A stretch of 64,000 nt of DNA from Micromonospora halotolerans (GTDB taxonomy: Bacteria > Actinomycetota > Actinomycetes > Mycobacteriales > Micromonosporaceae). Where the stretch lies: positions 3,286,001-3,350,000 of the forward strand of contig NZ_CP134876.1 of the NCBI RefSeq assembly GCF_032108445.1, in the 5' to 3' direction. Of the stretch, positions 47,328-56,312 are shown piece after piece. The notes under the pieces are model-generated. The model saw only the letters and a program-made list of their open reading frames with translations, had not been told where the DNA came from and searched no databases. Positions within the stretch are counted from its first letter, which is position 1; the number at the start of each line of letters is the position of its first letter. Position numbers and translations under genes: made by a program.

Positions 47328-48281
47328 GTGACCCAGCCGCCGTACCCGCAGCCCGACCCCGCGGGCGGCCAGCCCTCGCCGCCCCCGCCTCCCGGCGGGT
47401 GGCCGGCGCCGCAGCAGCACGGTCAGCCGGGACCGGGAGCGCCGGCGCCGCAGCAACCGGGTCCGGGCGGCTGGGGTACGCCGCACCAGCAGCCCGCGCC
47501 CGGCTGGCCCGCCCAGCACCAGCCGTACGGGGCGCCGCATCAGCAGCCCGCGCCGAGTTGGCCCGGCCCTCAGCAGCCGTACGGCGCGCCGCACCAGCAG
47601 CCCGCGCCCGGCTGGCCGGGTGCGCACCAGCAGTACGGCGCGCCGCACCAGCAGCCCGCGCCGGGCTGGCCGGGTGCGCAGCAGGCGTATCACCCGGGTG
47701 GCGTCGGTCCGGGGCAGCCGCCGGCCGTGCCGACCGCGAAGCGGATCCCGGAGGACCAGCCGTTCGTGGTCCGGCCGAGCCTGCGCAAGCGGGCGCTGAC
47801 CCTCGGCCTGGTGACCCTGGCGATCGGCCTCGTGATCGCGTGCCCGATCGGGCTCGCCGCGTCGTCGGAGGGCGGCGGCGTCGGGCTGCTCGCCATCATT
47901 CCGGTGGTCATGCTCGTCTTCGCCGTGCCGGTCGGCCTCCAGCTCTGGCTGGTCTCCTCCGGCGGACCGGTGCTGGCGCTCGGGCCCGCCGGGCTGTGGA
48001 TCAAGACGCGGCCGACCCGGGGGCAGGCGATCTGGCTGCCGTGGGAACTGGTCGAGCGGATCTACGTGCGGCGCTGGAGCCTGGAGAAGATGCTCTGCGT
48101 GAAGCCCCGGGACCCGCGGGTCGGCAGCGGCCTGGGCGCCTTCACCGCGCTCGACTCCGGGATGCAGCAGGCCTTCTTCGGCACCGGCTTCACCGCCACC
48201 GTCAACCACGCCGACCGGAGCGAGGACGAGATCATGCGAGCCGTGGTCGGGTACGCGGCCGGTCGCTGCCGGGTGGGCTGA
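47328..48281 (+). CDS. Membrane protein with 18-residue PHQQPAP repeats
   Basis: A 317-aa protein of unknown function. The first 150 residues are Pro/Gln/Gly-rich, with four tandem 18-residue units starting PHQQPAPxWP (residues 52-123). Two membrane helices follow (LTLGLVTLAIGLVIACPIGL and VGLLAIIPVVMLVFAVPVGL), then a cytoplasmic PH-like domain of about 110 residues (GPAGLWIKTRPTRGQAIWLPWELVERIYV). GTG 47328 follows CGGGAG by 6 nt. The PH-like part suggests a membrane-associated scaffold; nothing more can be said. Confidence 0.78.
   Translation: MTQPPYPQPDPAGGQPSPPPPPGGWPAPQQHGQPGPGAPAPQQPGPGGWGTPHQQPAPGWPAQHQPYGAPHQQPAPSWPGPQQPYGAPHQQPAPGWPGAHQQYGAPHQQPAPGWPGAQQAYHPGGVGPGQPPAVPTAKRIPEDQPFVVRPSLRKRALTLGLVTLAIGLVIACPIGLAASSEGGGVGLLAIIPVVMLVFAVPVGLQLWLVSSGGPVLALGPAGLWIKTRPTRGQAIWLPWELVERIYVRRWSLEKMLCVKPRDPRVGSGLGAFTALDSGMQQAFFGTGFTATVNHADRSEDEIMRAVVGYAAGRCRVG
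47481..47696 (+). repeat. Four 54-bp coding tandem repeats
   Basis: Four consecutive 54-bp units encoding PHQQPAP-type 18-mers in the Pro-rich membrane protein. Copy number may vary between strains. Confidence 0.85.
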
Positions 48282-48336
48282 ACCGGGCGCGACGCAGAGG
48301 TGGCTGTGCATTACCGCACACCGTGCACCCGCTCGG

Positions 48337-48364
48337 TTGCCGCCGGTTCCCATCTCGTTAGGCT
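48337..48364 (+). promoter_or_regulatory. sucCD promoter
   Basis: TTGCCG (48337-48342), a 16-bp spacer and TAGGCT (48359-48364). The transcript would start near 48372 and carry a 95-nt leader before sucC. Confidence 0.5.
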
Positions 48365-48371
48365 GCGGCAA

Positions 48372-48397
48372 ATGGCCTGTCTCATCTGATGACAGGC
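48372..48397 (+). other. sucC leader: micro-ORF and hairpin
   Basis: An ATG 7 nt after the TAGGCT hexamer opens a five-codon frame, Met-Ala-Cys-Leu-Ile, ending at 48389. It overlaps a hairpin GCCTGTC/GACAGGC (48375-48381 with 48391-48397). It may be an upstream translated element, but it is short enough to be chance. Confidence 0.25.
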
Positions 48398-48467
48398 GTC
48401 AAACTGATTTTCCAACGCTGGTGGCGGCGCGACGGCGCGCCGCGGAGACGGGACGGGACGCGCAATC

Positions 48468-49646
48468 GTGGACCTGTACGAGTACCAGGGGCGGGACCTG
48501 TTCGAGCGGCACGGGTTGCCCGTGCTCGCCGGCGGCGTCGCCACTACCCCGGAGGAGGCCCGCGCGATCGCCGAGCGCCTCGGCGGCCGGGTTGTCGTCA
48601 AGGCGCAGGTGAAGGTCGGCGGCCGCGGCAAGGCCGGCGGCGTGAAGCTGGCCGAGGGCGCGGAGGAGACGGTGGCCCGCGCCACCGACATCCTGGGCAT
48701 GGACATCAAGGGTCACACGGTCCACAAGGTCATGATCACGGTGACCGCGGACGTGGCCGAGGAGTACTACTTCTCGTACCTGCTGGACCGGGCGAACCGC
48801 ACCTTCCTCTGCATCGCCAGCGTGGCCGGCGGCATGGACATCGAGCAGGTCGCCGCCGAGACCCCCGAGAAGGTCGTCAAGGCCCCGATCGACGCCAACA
48901 CCGGCGTGGACGAGGCCAAGGCGCGGGAGATCGTCAGCGCGGCCGGCTTCCCGGCCGAGGTCGCCGACCAGGTGGTCGAGGTCGCGGTCAAGCTGTGGCA
49001 GGCGTTCGTCGCCGAGGACGCCACGCTGGTCGAGGTGAACCCGCTGGCCACGACCAAGGACGGCAAGCTGCTGCTGCTGGACGCCAAGATCACCCTCGAC
49101 GAGAACGCCGCGTTCCGGCACCCGGACCACGAGGCCCTGGTCGACCAGGCGTCGGTGGACCCGCTGGAGCAGGCCGCCAAGGCCAAGGACCTCAACTACG
49201 TCAAGCTCGACGGCGAGGTCGGCATCATCGGCAACGGCGCGGGCCTGGTCATGTCCACCCTCGACGTGGTCGCGTACGCCGGTGAGCGGCACGGCGGCGT
49301 CAAGCCGGCCAACTTCCTCGACATCGGCGGTGGCGCGAGCGCCGAGGTGATGGCGAACGGCCTGGAGATCGTCCTTTCCGACCCGTCGGTGAAGAGCGTC
49401 TTCGTCAACGTCTTCGGCGGCATCACCGCCTGCGACGCGGTCGCCAACGGCATCGTGCAGGCGCTGGCGCTGCTCGAGCAGCGCGGCGAGAAGGCCACCA
49501 AGCCGCTCGTCGTCCGCCTCGACGGCAACAACGCCGAGGCCGGCCGGGCGATTCTCGACGGCGCGAACAACCCGCTGATCCAGCGGGTCGACACCATGGA
49601 CGGCGCGGCCGAGCGGGCCGCCGAGCTGGCAGCTGCGGGGGTCTGA
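48468..49646 (+). CDS. sucC: Succinyl-CoA synthetase beta subunit
   Basis: The TCA-cycle enzyme subunit (392 aa) that binds the nucleotide and succinate. It has the ATP-grasp start [45 protein letters not shown] and the C-terminal [15 protein letters not shown] and [19 protein letters not shown] start at 48468. It is 2 bp from sucD, so the subunits are made together. Confidence 0.97.
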   Translation: MDLYEYQGRDLFERHGLPVLAGGVATTPEEARAIAERLGGRVVVKAQVKVGGRGKAGGVKLAEGAEETVARATDILGMDIKGHTVHKVMITVTADVAEEYYFSYLLDRANRTFLCIASVAGGMDIEQVAAETPEKVVKAPIDANTGVDEAKAREIVSAAGFPAEVADQVVEVAVKLWQAFVAEDATLVEVNPLATTKDGKLLLLDAKITLDENAAFRHPDHEALVDQASVDPLEQAAKAKDLNYVKLDGEVGIIGNGAGLVMSTLDVVAYAGERHGGVKPANFLDIGGGASAEVMANGLEIVLSDPSVKSVFVNVFGGITACDAVANGIVQALALLEQRGEKATKPLVVRLDGNNAEAGRAILDGANNPLIQRVDTMDGAAERAAELAAAGV

Positions 49647-49648
49647 CA

Positions 49649-50536
<888 letters not shown>

Positions 50537-50553
50537 GCGGTCCCGTGACGTGC

Positions 50554-50587
50554 CGAGGGGGTCGACCGGTTCCGGTCGGCCCCCTCG
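50554..50587. terminator. Terminator of sucCD, shared with convergent small membrane protein gene
   Basis: A 16-bp stem with one G-U pair (50554-50569 with 50572-50587) between convergent stop codons. Confidence 0.8.
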
Positions 50588-50593
50588 CCCGTC

Positions 50594-50863
50594 CTACCGG
50601 TACCAGTACGGGGAGTAGTAGTTGCCCCGGGACCGGATGATGGCGCTGGCGATGAGGTTGATGACGCCGAACGCGATGGCCAGCCAGCCGAGCACCGGGG
50701 ACTTGCCGAAGCGCTTCGCGTCCCGGATCGACAGGTAGCCGAAGACGATGCCCAGGATGCCGCAGCAGAGCAGGCCGGTGATGATCCCCAGGACGCCCCA
50801 GAGGGTGGTCCGGTCCCGGCCGGCGGCCGGTGGCGGCGTGGGCGGCGGATACGGAGCGTTCAC
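50594..50863 (-). CDS. Small DUF4190-like membrane protein
   Basis: An 89-aa protein with a Pro-rich N-terminus (NAPYPPPTPPPAAG) and two hydrophobic segments (LWGVLGIITGLLCCGILGIVFGYLSI and LGWLAIAFGVINLIASAII) joined by the loop RDAKRFGKSP. It has the layout of DUF4190 proteins: two helices with the cysteine pair LLCCG in the first. Its function is unknown. ATG 50863. It shares its plan with the protein at 52390-52956, and the two flank perM. Confidence 0.75.
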   Translation of the reverse strand: MNAPYPPPTPPPAAGRDRTTLWGVLGIITGLLCCGILGIVFGYLSIRDAKRFGKSPVLGWLAIAFGVINLIASAIIRSRGNYYSPYWYR

Positions 50864-51022
50864 GGCTTCCTCCGAGCGGTCGGTGCCGCGACAGGAAAGG
50901 TCGCGTCCTGGGCCGAGGCTAAACCGGATCCGCGCCGCCGAGCCGATGGATCAGGGAACTCGCCGCGGTCCCGGGGCGGTATCGGACTGCCGTCGCCCGC
51001 GCGGCATGCCAGAGTAGAGCCG

Positions 51023-52315
51023 ATGTCACGCGTCACCCCTGACCAGCCCCGCCACCCCGCGGCCGAGGCCGCCGCCGACGCCCGGCCGAGCGGCCGTGCC
51101 CGGCCGGCGCCGCGGGTGCCCGCGCCCCGGTCGGGGGAACCGCCGCGCGGCCGGGCCCCGCTGCCCGTCGCCGCCGGGGTGGCGGCCCTGTGGGCCGCCG
51201 TGACGTCGTGGCTGCCGGTCTCCGTGGTGCTCGGCCTGGCCCAGCTCAGCGAGGACGCCGGCTCGGTGCCCGGCGCGCTGCGCGCCGGCCTCGTCGGCTG
51301 GCTGCTCGGGCACGGCGTGCCGGTCGAGACCTCCGCCGGGCCGCTCGGCCTGACGCCGCTCGCCCTGACCGCGCTCGCCGTCTGGCGGCTCACCCGCGCC
51401 GGCGTGCACGTCAGCCGGGCCGTCGGCGCCCGGGGCAACCGCTCGCCCGGGCGGGCGCTCACCGCCGCGGTCGCGGTGGCCATCGCGTACGGGCTGCTCG
51501 GTTCCCTTGCGGCCCTCGCGGTCGGCGCGGGCGGGTTGCGGGTGTCCCCGGTCCGGGCCGGGCTGACCTTCGCGGTCCTCGGTGGGCTCGCCGCCCTGGT
51601 CGGCGCGCTGCGGACCACCGGCGTGTGGGTCCTGCTGGCCCGCCGTGCCCCGGCGGCGCTGCGCGACGGTGTGCGTACCGGGCTGGTCGCCGGCCTGCTG
51701 CTGTTCGGCGCGGGCGCCGGGGCGGCCGGGCTGGCCGTGGCCACCGGGGGCGGCGACGCGGCCGACATGATCGGGGCGTACCGGACCGGGGTGGCCGGTC
51801 AGGCGGGCATCACGCTGGTCAGCCTCGCCTATGCGCCCAATGCCACCGTCTGGTCCGTCAGTTACCTGCTCGGTCCCGGGTTCGCCGTCGGCACCGACAC
51901 CGCGGTGCGGACCAGCGAGGTCTCCGTCGGCGCGCTGCCGGCCGTACCGTTGCTGGCCGGCCTGCCGCGCGGCCCGGTGGACGGGCTGGGCGCCGCGCTG
52001 CTCGCGGTGCCGGTGCTGGCCGCCATGGCGGCCGGCTGGCTGCTGGCCCGGCGGCTGCTGCGGCTCGCGGCCGAGGACCGCGCGCCGGTCGGGTGGTCCA
52101 CCCTGCTGGTCCCGGCGGCGCTCGCCGGCCCGGTCGCCGGGCTGCTGCTCGGCCTGGCCGCGGCGGCCTCCGGCGGTCCGCTCGGCGGCGGCCGGCTGGC
52201 CGACATCGGCCCCGCTGCCTGGCCGGTGGCGGGCGTGGCCACCCTGGTGATCGCCGTCGGCGCGCTCCTCGGCGCCGCGGCCGGCCGCAGCCTCACCCGC
52301 ACCCCGACCCGCTGA
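51023..52315 (+). CDS. perM: PerM/DUF6350-type integral membrane protein
   Basis: A 430-aa protein with a disordered Pro/Arg N-terminus of about 45 residues and about ten membrane helices. It fits the actinobacterial DUF6350/PerM family in length, topology and position between sucD and purN, as in M. tuberculosis (Rv0955). PerM there stabilises division protein FtsB and is needed in chronic infection; the same role here is inferred. ATG at 51023, with a CAGAGT hexamer 7 nt upstream and no ribosome site. Confidence 0.8.
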   Translation: MSRVTPDQPRHPAAEAAADARPSGRARPAPRVPAPRSGEPPRGRAPLPVAAGVAALWAAVTSWLPVSVVLGLAQLSEDAGSVPGALRAGLVGWLLGHGVPVETSAGPLGLTPLALTALAVWRLTRAGVHVSRAVGARGNRSPGRALTAAVAVAIAYGLLGSLAALAVGAGGLRVSPVRAGLTFAVLGGLAALVGALRTTGVWVLLARRAPAALRDGVRTGLVAGLLLFGAGAGAAGLAVATGGGDAADMIGAYRTGVAGQAGITLVSLAYAPNATVWSVSYLLGPGFAVGTDTAVRTSEVSVGALPAVPLLAGLPRGPVDGLGAALLAVPVLAAMAAGWLLARRLLRLAAEDRAPVGWSTLLVPAALAGPVAGLLLGLAAAASGGPLGGGRLADIGPAAWPVAGVATLVIAVGALLGAAAGRSLTRTPTR

Positions 52316-52339
52316 CTCCGCACCGGGCCCGCAGACATG

Positions 52340-52373
52340 AAGGGGCGCCCCGCCGATCGCGGGACGCCCCTTT
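52340..52373. terminator. Bidirectional terminator after perM
   Basis: An 8-bp outer stem AAGGGGCG/CGCCCCTT (52340-52347 with 52365-52372) and a 5-bp inner stem, flanked by T-runs on both sides, between convergent genes. Confidence 0.85.
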
Positions 52374-52389
52374 CCGCCAGCGGAGATGA

Positions 52390-52956
52390 TCAGGGCTCGG
52401 TCGGCAGGTTCACGTTGGCGACGATGCCGAGGATGAGCACCAGGATGCCCAGACCGGCACCGACCGCGCCGCAGATGAGGCCGGCCTTGGCCTGGCCGGC
52501 GTTGCTGGCCAGCCCCTGGTCCGCCTTCTGCTTGGCCAGGTAACCGGTGATCACACCGGCGATGCCGATCGGGATCCCCAGGTAGAGGCAGCAGACCATC
52601 GGGATCGACACGATGCCGAGGATCATCGACACCAGGCCCAGCGTGTTGTTCTGGCCGCCCTGGCCGGTGGGGTAGCCGGCCTGCGGGTACTGCGGCGCGG
52701 CGCCGTACGGCTGCTGCTGCTGCGCGTACGGGTCCTGCCCGTAGGGCTGGCCGGAGGTGGGCTGCTGGCCGTAGGGCTGGCCGGAGGTGGGCTGCCCGTA
52801 CTGGGGGGCCTGCGGCGGCTGCCCGTACTGCGGGGCCTGCGGCGGCTGCCCGTACTGCGGGGCCTGCGGCTGGCCGTACGGGTCGTACTGCGGGGAGGTC
52901 GGGTCCTGGTTCGGCTGCTGGCCGTGCGGGTCCTGACCGGGGTAACCGGGCTGCAT
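52390..52956 (-). CDS. DUF4190-type membrane protein with Gln/Pro/Tyr repeats
   Basis: A 188-aa protein. The N-terminal 100 residues are Gln/Pro/Tyr/Gly-rich, with three QAPQYGQP(P/T) units and two TSGQPYGQ units (residues 31-74). Two membrane helices follow (LGLVSMILGIVSIPMVCCLYLGIPIGIAGVI and AGLICGAVGAGLGILVLILGIVANV) with a short Lys/Gln loop (YLAKQKADQG) between them. ATG 52956 has GAGGAG 11 nt upstream; an in-frame TTG at 52974 is less likely. The function is unknown; such tails may phase-separate or bind partners. Confidence 0.8.
   Translation of the reverse strand: MQPGYPGQDPHGQQPNQDPTSPQYDPYGQPQAPQYGQPPQAPQYGQPPQAPQYGQPTSGQPYGQQPTSGQPYGQDPYAQQQQPYGAAPQYPQAGYPTGQGGQNNTLGLVSMILGIVSIPMVCCLYLGIPIGIAGVITGYLAKQKADQGLASNAGQAKAGLICGAVGAGLGILVLILGIVANVNLPTEP
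52735..52866 (-). repeat. 27-bp and related coding repeats in Gln/Pro-rich tail
   Basis: Three 27-bp units (QAPQYGQP-x) followed by two TSGQPYGQ units in the N-terminal region of the DUF4190-type protein. Confidence 0.7.
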
Positions 52957-53196
52957 GTGCGGGGCGCTCCTCAAACTGGGGGGTCAACGGTCCATGGTCG
53001 GGTTGTCGCCGCTCATCATTCCGCCCGGACACGGGACGCCGCGGCACACGGGCCCGGGACCCAGGTCAGTCACGATGCCGACGCCGGGGCCGGGCGTACG
53101 CATCGCCCCGGGCGACGGCAGCGTATCGTGCCGGCGCCACGGGGGAGATCACCAACGGCGGCGCGGCCCGAGCGTCGGACGCCCCCGCAGGCCCGA

Positions 53197-53202
53197 TAGG
53201 GT
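53197..53202 (+). promoter_or_regulatory. -10 hexamer of purN (leaderless start)
   Basis: TAGGGT ends 6 nt before the GTG at 53209. The same hexamer precedes guaA. Confidence 0.5.
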
Positions 53203-53208
53203 TGCCGC

Positions 53209-53829
53209 GTGACCGAGCCCGCGTCCGTCGCCCGCCTCGTCGTCCTCGTCTCCGGCTCCGGCAGCAACCTCCAGGCTCTGCTGGACGCCGCCGCCGACCC
53301 CGCGTACGGGGCCCGGGTGGTGGCCGTGGGCGCGGACCGCGACGGGATCGCCGGCCTGGACCGGGCCGCCGCGGCCGGCGTGCCGACCTTCGTGGAGCGG
53401 GTGAAGGACCACCCGACGCGGGCGGACTGGGACAAGGCGCTGACCGCCCGGGTCGCCGAGCACCGGCCGGACCTGGTCATCAGCGCCGGTTTCCTCAAGC
53501 TCGTCGGCCCGCAGTTCCTGGCCGCGTTCGGGGACCGCTACCTGAACACGCACAACACCCTGCTGCCGGCGTTCCCCGGCATCCACGGCCCGCGGGACGC
53601 GCTCGCGTACGGGGTGAAGGTCACCGGGGCCACCCTGTTCTTCGTCGACGCCGGAATGGACACCGGGCCGATCGTCGCCCAGGTCGCCGTGCCGGTGCGG
53701 GACGACGACGACGAGGAGACGCTCACCGAGCGCATCAAGTCCGCCGAGCGGCGCCAGCTCGTCGAGCAGGTCGGTCGGCTGGTCCGTGAAGGTTGGACGA
53801 TCACCGGCAGAAAGGTCACCGTTCCATGA
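53209..53829 (+). CDS. purN: Phosphoribosylglycinamide formyltransferase
   Basis: The third step of purine synthesis, using 10-formyl-tetrahydrofolate. The 206-aa protein has [17 protein letters not shown] for GAR phosphate binding, and [16 protein letters not shown] with the catalytic Asn and His. [13 protein letters not shown] carries the catalytic Asp. GTG start 6 nt behind TAGGGT, so the mRNA is probably leaderless. Its stop overlaps the purH start by 4 nt (ATGA). Confidence 0.96.
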   Translation: MTEPASVARLVVLVSGSGSNLQALLDAAADPAYGARVVAVGADRDGIAGLDRAAAAGVPTFVERVKDHPTRADWDKALTARVAEHRPDLVISAGFLKLVGPQFLAAFGDRYLNTHNTLLPAFPGIHGPRDALAYGVKVTGATLFFVDAGMDTGPIVAQVAVPVRDDDDEETLTERIKSAERRQLVEQVGRLVREGWTITGRKVTVP

Positions 53830-55397
53830 GCGCCACTGGGGACGTCCGTCGCCCGATCAAGCGGGCGCTGGTCAGCGTCTACGACAAGACCGGGCTGGTC
53901 GAGCTGGCCCGGGCCCTGCACGAGGCGGGGGTGGAGATCGTCTCGACCGGCAGCACCGCCTCGACGATCTCCGGCGCGGGCGTGCCGGTGACCCCGGTCG
54001 AGCAGGTGACCGGTTTCCCGGAGATCCTCGACGGCCGGGTGAAGACGCTGCACCCGAAGATCCACGGCGGCCTCCTGGCCGACCTGCGCAAGGACGCGCA
54101 CGCCGCCCAGCTCGACGAGCACGGCATCGCCGGCATCGACCTGCTGGTGTCCAACCTCTACCCGTTCCAGGCCACGGTCGCCTCCGGCGCCAGCCAGGAC
54201 GAGTGCGTCGAGCAGATCGACATCGGCGGTCCGGCGATGGTCCGGGCCGCGGCCAAGAACCACGCCTCGGTGGCCGTGGTGACCGACCCGGCGGCGTACC
54301 CGGCGCTGCGGGACGCGCTCGCCGAGGGCGGCTTCACCCTGGCCCAGCGCCGGGCCCTCGCAGCCCGCGCGTTCGCGGACATCGCCGACTACGACGTGGC
54401 CGTCGCCGAGTGGTTCGCCGGGGAGCTGGCGCCGGCCGCCGACGGCTGGCCGGCGTTCGCCGGGCTGGCGTTGCGCCGCCAGGCGGTGCTGCGCTACGGC
54501 GAGAACCCGCACCAGGCGGCCGCCCTCTACGCCGACCCGGCCAGCCCGGCCGGCCTCGCGCAGGCCGAGCAGCTGCACGGCAAGGAGATGTCCTACAACA
54601 ACTACGTCGACGCCGACGCCGCCTGGCGGGCCGCGAACGACTTCCCGGAGCAGCCGGCGGTCGCGATCATCAAGCACGCCAACCCGTGCGGCATCGCGGT
54701 GGGCGCGGACGTGGCCGAGGCGCACCGCCGGGCGCACGCCTGCGACCCGGTGTCCGCGTACGGCGGGGTGATCGCGGTCAACCGGCCGGTCTCGGTGGAG
54801 CTGGCCCGGCAGGTCGCGGAGATCTTCACCGAGGTGCTGGTGGCGCCCGGCTTCGACGAGGGCGCCCTGGAGGTCCTCCGGGCGAAGAAGAACATCCGCC
54901 TGCTGCGGGCCCCCGACTTCGACCCGCTGCCGGCCGAGTGGCGGCAGGTCACCGGCGGCGTGCTGGTGCAGCTGCGGGACCGGATCGACGCCGCCGGTGA
55001 CGACCCGGCGAACTGGACGCTGGCCACCGGCGAGGCGGCTGACGAGGCCACCCTCCGCGACCTGGCGTTCGCCTGGCGGGCGGTCCGGGCGGTGAAGAGC
55101 AACGCGATCCTGCTGGCCCGGGAGGGCGCCACCGTCGGCGTCGGGATGGGCCAGGTCAACCGGGTCGACTCGGCGCAGCTCGCGGTGAGCCGGGCCGGCG
55201 CCGAGCGCGCCCGCGGCTCGGTCTGCGCCTCGGACGCGTTCTTCCCGTTCGCCGACGGCCCGAAGATCCTCATCGAGGCCGGCATCCGGGCGATCGTCCA
55301 GCCCGGCGGCTCGATCCGCGACGAGGAGACCATCGCCGCCTGCAAGGAGGCCGGGGTGACCATGTACCTCACCGGCACCCGGCACTTCTTCCACTGA
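53826..55397 (+). CDS. purH: Bifunctional AICAR transformylase / IMP cyclohydrolase
   Basis: The last two steps to IMP, 523 aa. The N-terminal cyclohydrolase has [32 protein letters not shown] and [15 protein letters not shown]. The C-terminal transformylase has [19 protein letters not shown], the catalytic KHANPCG and [10 protein letters not shown]. Translationally coupled to purN. A terminator follows 16 bp after the stop. The product IMP feeds the guaB-guaA branch found earlier in the window. Confidence 0.97.
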   Translation: MSATGDVRRPIKRALVSVYDKTGLVELARALHEAGVEIVSTGSTASTISGAGVPVTPVEQVTGFPEILDGRVKTLHPKIHGGLLADLRKDAHAAQLDEHGIAGIDLLVSNLYPFQATVASGASQDECVEQIDIGGPAMVRAAAKNHASVAVVTDPAAYPALRDALAEGGFTLAQRRALAARAFADIADYDVAVAEWFAGELAPAADGWPAFAGLALRRQAVLRYGENPHQAAALYADPASPAGLAQAEQLHGKEMSYNNYVDADAAWRAANDFPEQPAVAIIKHANPCGIAVGADVAEAHRRAHACDPVSAYGGVIAVNRPVSVELARQVAEIFTEVLVAPGFDEGALEVLRAKKNIRLLRAPDFDPLPAEWRQVTGGVLVQLRDRIDAAGDDPANWTLATGEAADEATLRDLAFAWRAVRAVKSNAILLAREGATVGVGMGQVNRVDSAQLAVSRAGAERARGSVCASDAFFPFADGPKILIEAGIRAIVQPGGSIRDEETIAACKEAGVTMYLTGTRHFFH

Positions 55398-55412
55398 TCT
55401 CGACGAACCCGA

Positions 55413-55442
55413 CAGGGGCGCGGCCGACCGGCCGCGCCCCTG
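55413..55442 (+). terminator. purNH terminator
   Basis: A perfect 13-bp stem CAGGGGCGCGGCC / GGCCGCGCCCCTG with loop GACC, followed by TTTC. Confidence 0.88.
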
Positions 55443-55519
55443 TTTCATGTGTTGCCTGCCGCGGCCCGAGCGATGTCACGAGTGGACGGCTGACCAGCCG
55501 AAAGGACGACTGTCCACCA

Positions 55520-55549
55520 TTGCCGGGTTGTGAAAGTTGTTGCTAGCGT
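55520..55549 (+). promoter_or_regulatory. Promoter upstream of secreted hypothetical gene
   Basis: TTGCCG (55520-55525), an 18-bp spacer and TAGCGT (55544-55549), in a locally AT-richer stretch. The leader to the ATG at 55658 would be about 100 nt. Confidence 0.45.
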
Positions 55550-55657
55550 TGTCCGGCAGCAAGCGATCGACCCTCCCCGTTCTCTGCTCGATTCGCTCCC
55601 GCCCCGCGGCCGTCGCGCCGCCCGCTCGAGCGGCCACCCCCTCGGACAGGTTTGCCC

Positions 55658-56140
55658 ATGCGCGCAGTCGACCGGTTGAGCACCGTCGTCGCCGCGGTGG
55701 CGTTCGTCCTGGCCGGCCTGGGCGCGCCCGCCTGCACGGAGAACCATCAGCCCGGCGCGGCGGTCACCGCCGTACAGCGGTCGATCGACCACGGCGGCCA
55801 CGCCGTCCTCCCACCGGACGGACGGGCGGCCGTCGATACACCGGTCCCTACGCCGGGCCGTGCCGCCCCGCCCTCCGGCGACCCCCGGGCCGCCGCCGCG
55901 CCTCGCGCGCCCGGCGACGCTCCGTCGGAGCTGCGGACCGAGTTCTCCGGCGGACCCTGCGGTGACCACCGCGCCGGCGTCACCGCCGGCGACGGACCGG
56001 ACGACGTCCTCCCGGCCGCGTACCAGCAGGTCGGCGGCAGGCCCGAGTGGGTGGCCGCCGCGATCGCCCGCCCGCAGCCGGCCCTCCCGCTGCCGCCACG
56101 CGGCACCCTGGCCACCCGCGGCCCACCGGCCTCCGCCTGA
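55658..56140 (+). CDS. Secreted hypothetical protein
   Basis: A 160-aa protein I do not recognise. A clear export signal (MRAVDRLSTVVAAVAFVLAGLGAPAC) ends near Cys26, but without a classical lipobox. The rest is Ala/Pro/Gly-rich and low in complexity, with a segment around GGPCGDHRAG. No domain is visible. A good promoter lies 110 bp upstream. The ribosome site is weak, so the gene is probable rather than certain. Confidence 0.5.
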   Translation: MRAVDRLSTVVAAVAFVLAGLGAPACTENHQPGAAVTAVQRSIDHGGHAVLPPDGRAAVDTPVPTPGRAAPPSGDPRAAAAPRAPGDAPSELRTEFSGGPCGDHRAGVTAGDGPDDVLPAAYQQVGGRPEWVAAAIARPQPALPLPPRGTLATRGPPASA

Positions 56141-56206
56141 CCCGCCCGCCTCGCCGGACGTGACCCGAGGTCCGTCCGGGCGTTCCGCCGGCCCAGGGTC
56201 CCTCGC

Positions 56207-56221
56207 GGACGGTGACCGTCC
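56207..56221. promoter_or_regulatory. Palindrome upstream of secreted beta-propeller gene
   Basis: GGACGGT-G-ACCGTCC, a perfect 7-bp-arm inverted repeat 92 bp upstream of the ATG at 56313. A candidate operator; regulator unknown. Confidence 0.4.
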
Positions 56222-56312
56222 GACAGCGGTAGGCGCCCCCGCGCGCCGTCCGTCCATCGTCTTCCATCCCGGGCCGCAGGCTCGGTACCCCCACGAATCC
56301 GGGAGGATTCAC

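Noticed and set aside
47481..47696. Non-coding minisatellite
   Set aside because: The 54-bp repeats are in frame, encode 18-residue units and lie inside a good gene with a ribosome site.
48389..48467. Coding frame starting at ATG 48389 upstream of sucC
   Set aside because: It reads out of frame into sucC, with Arg-rich sequence and no homology.
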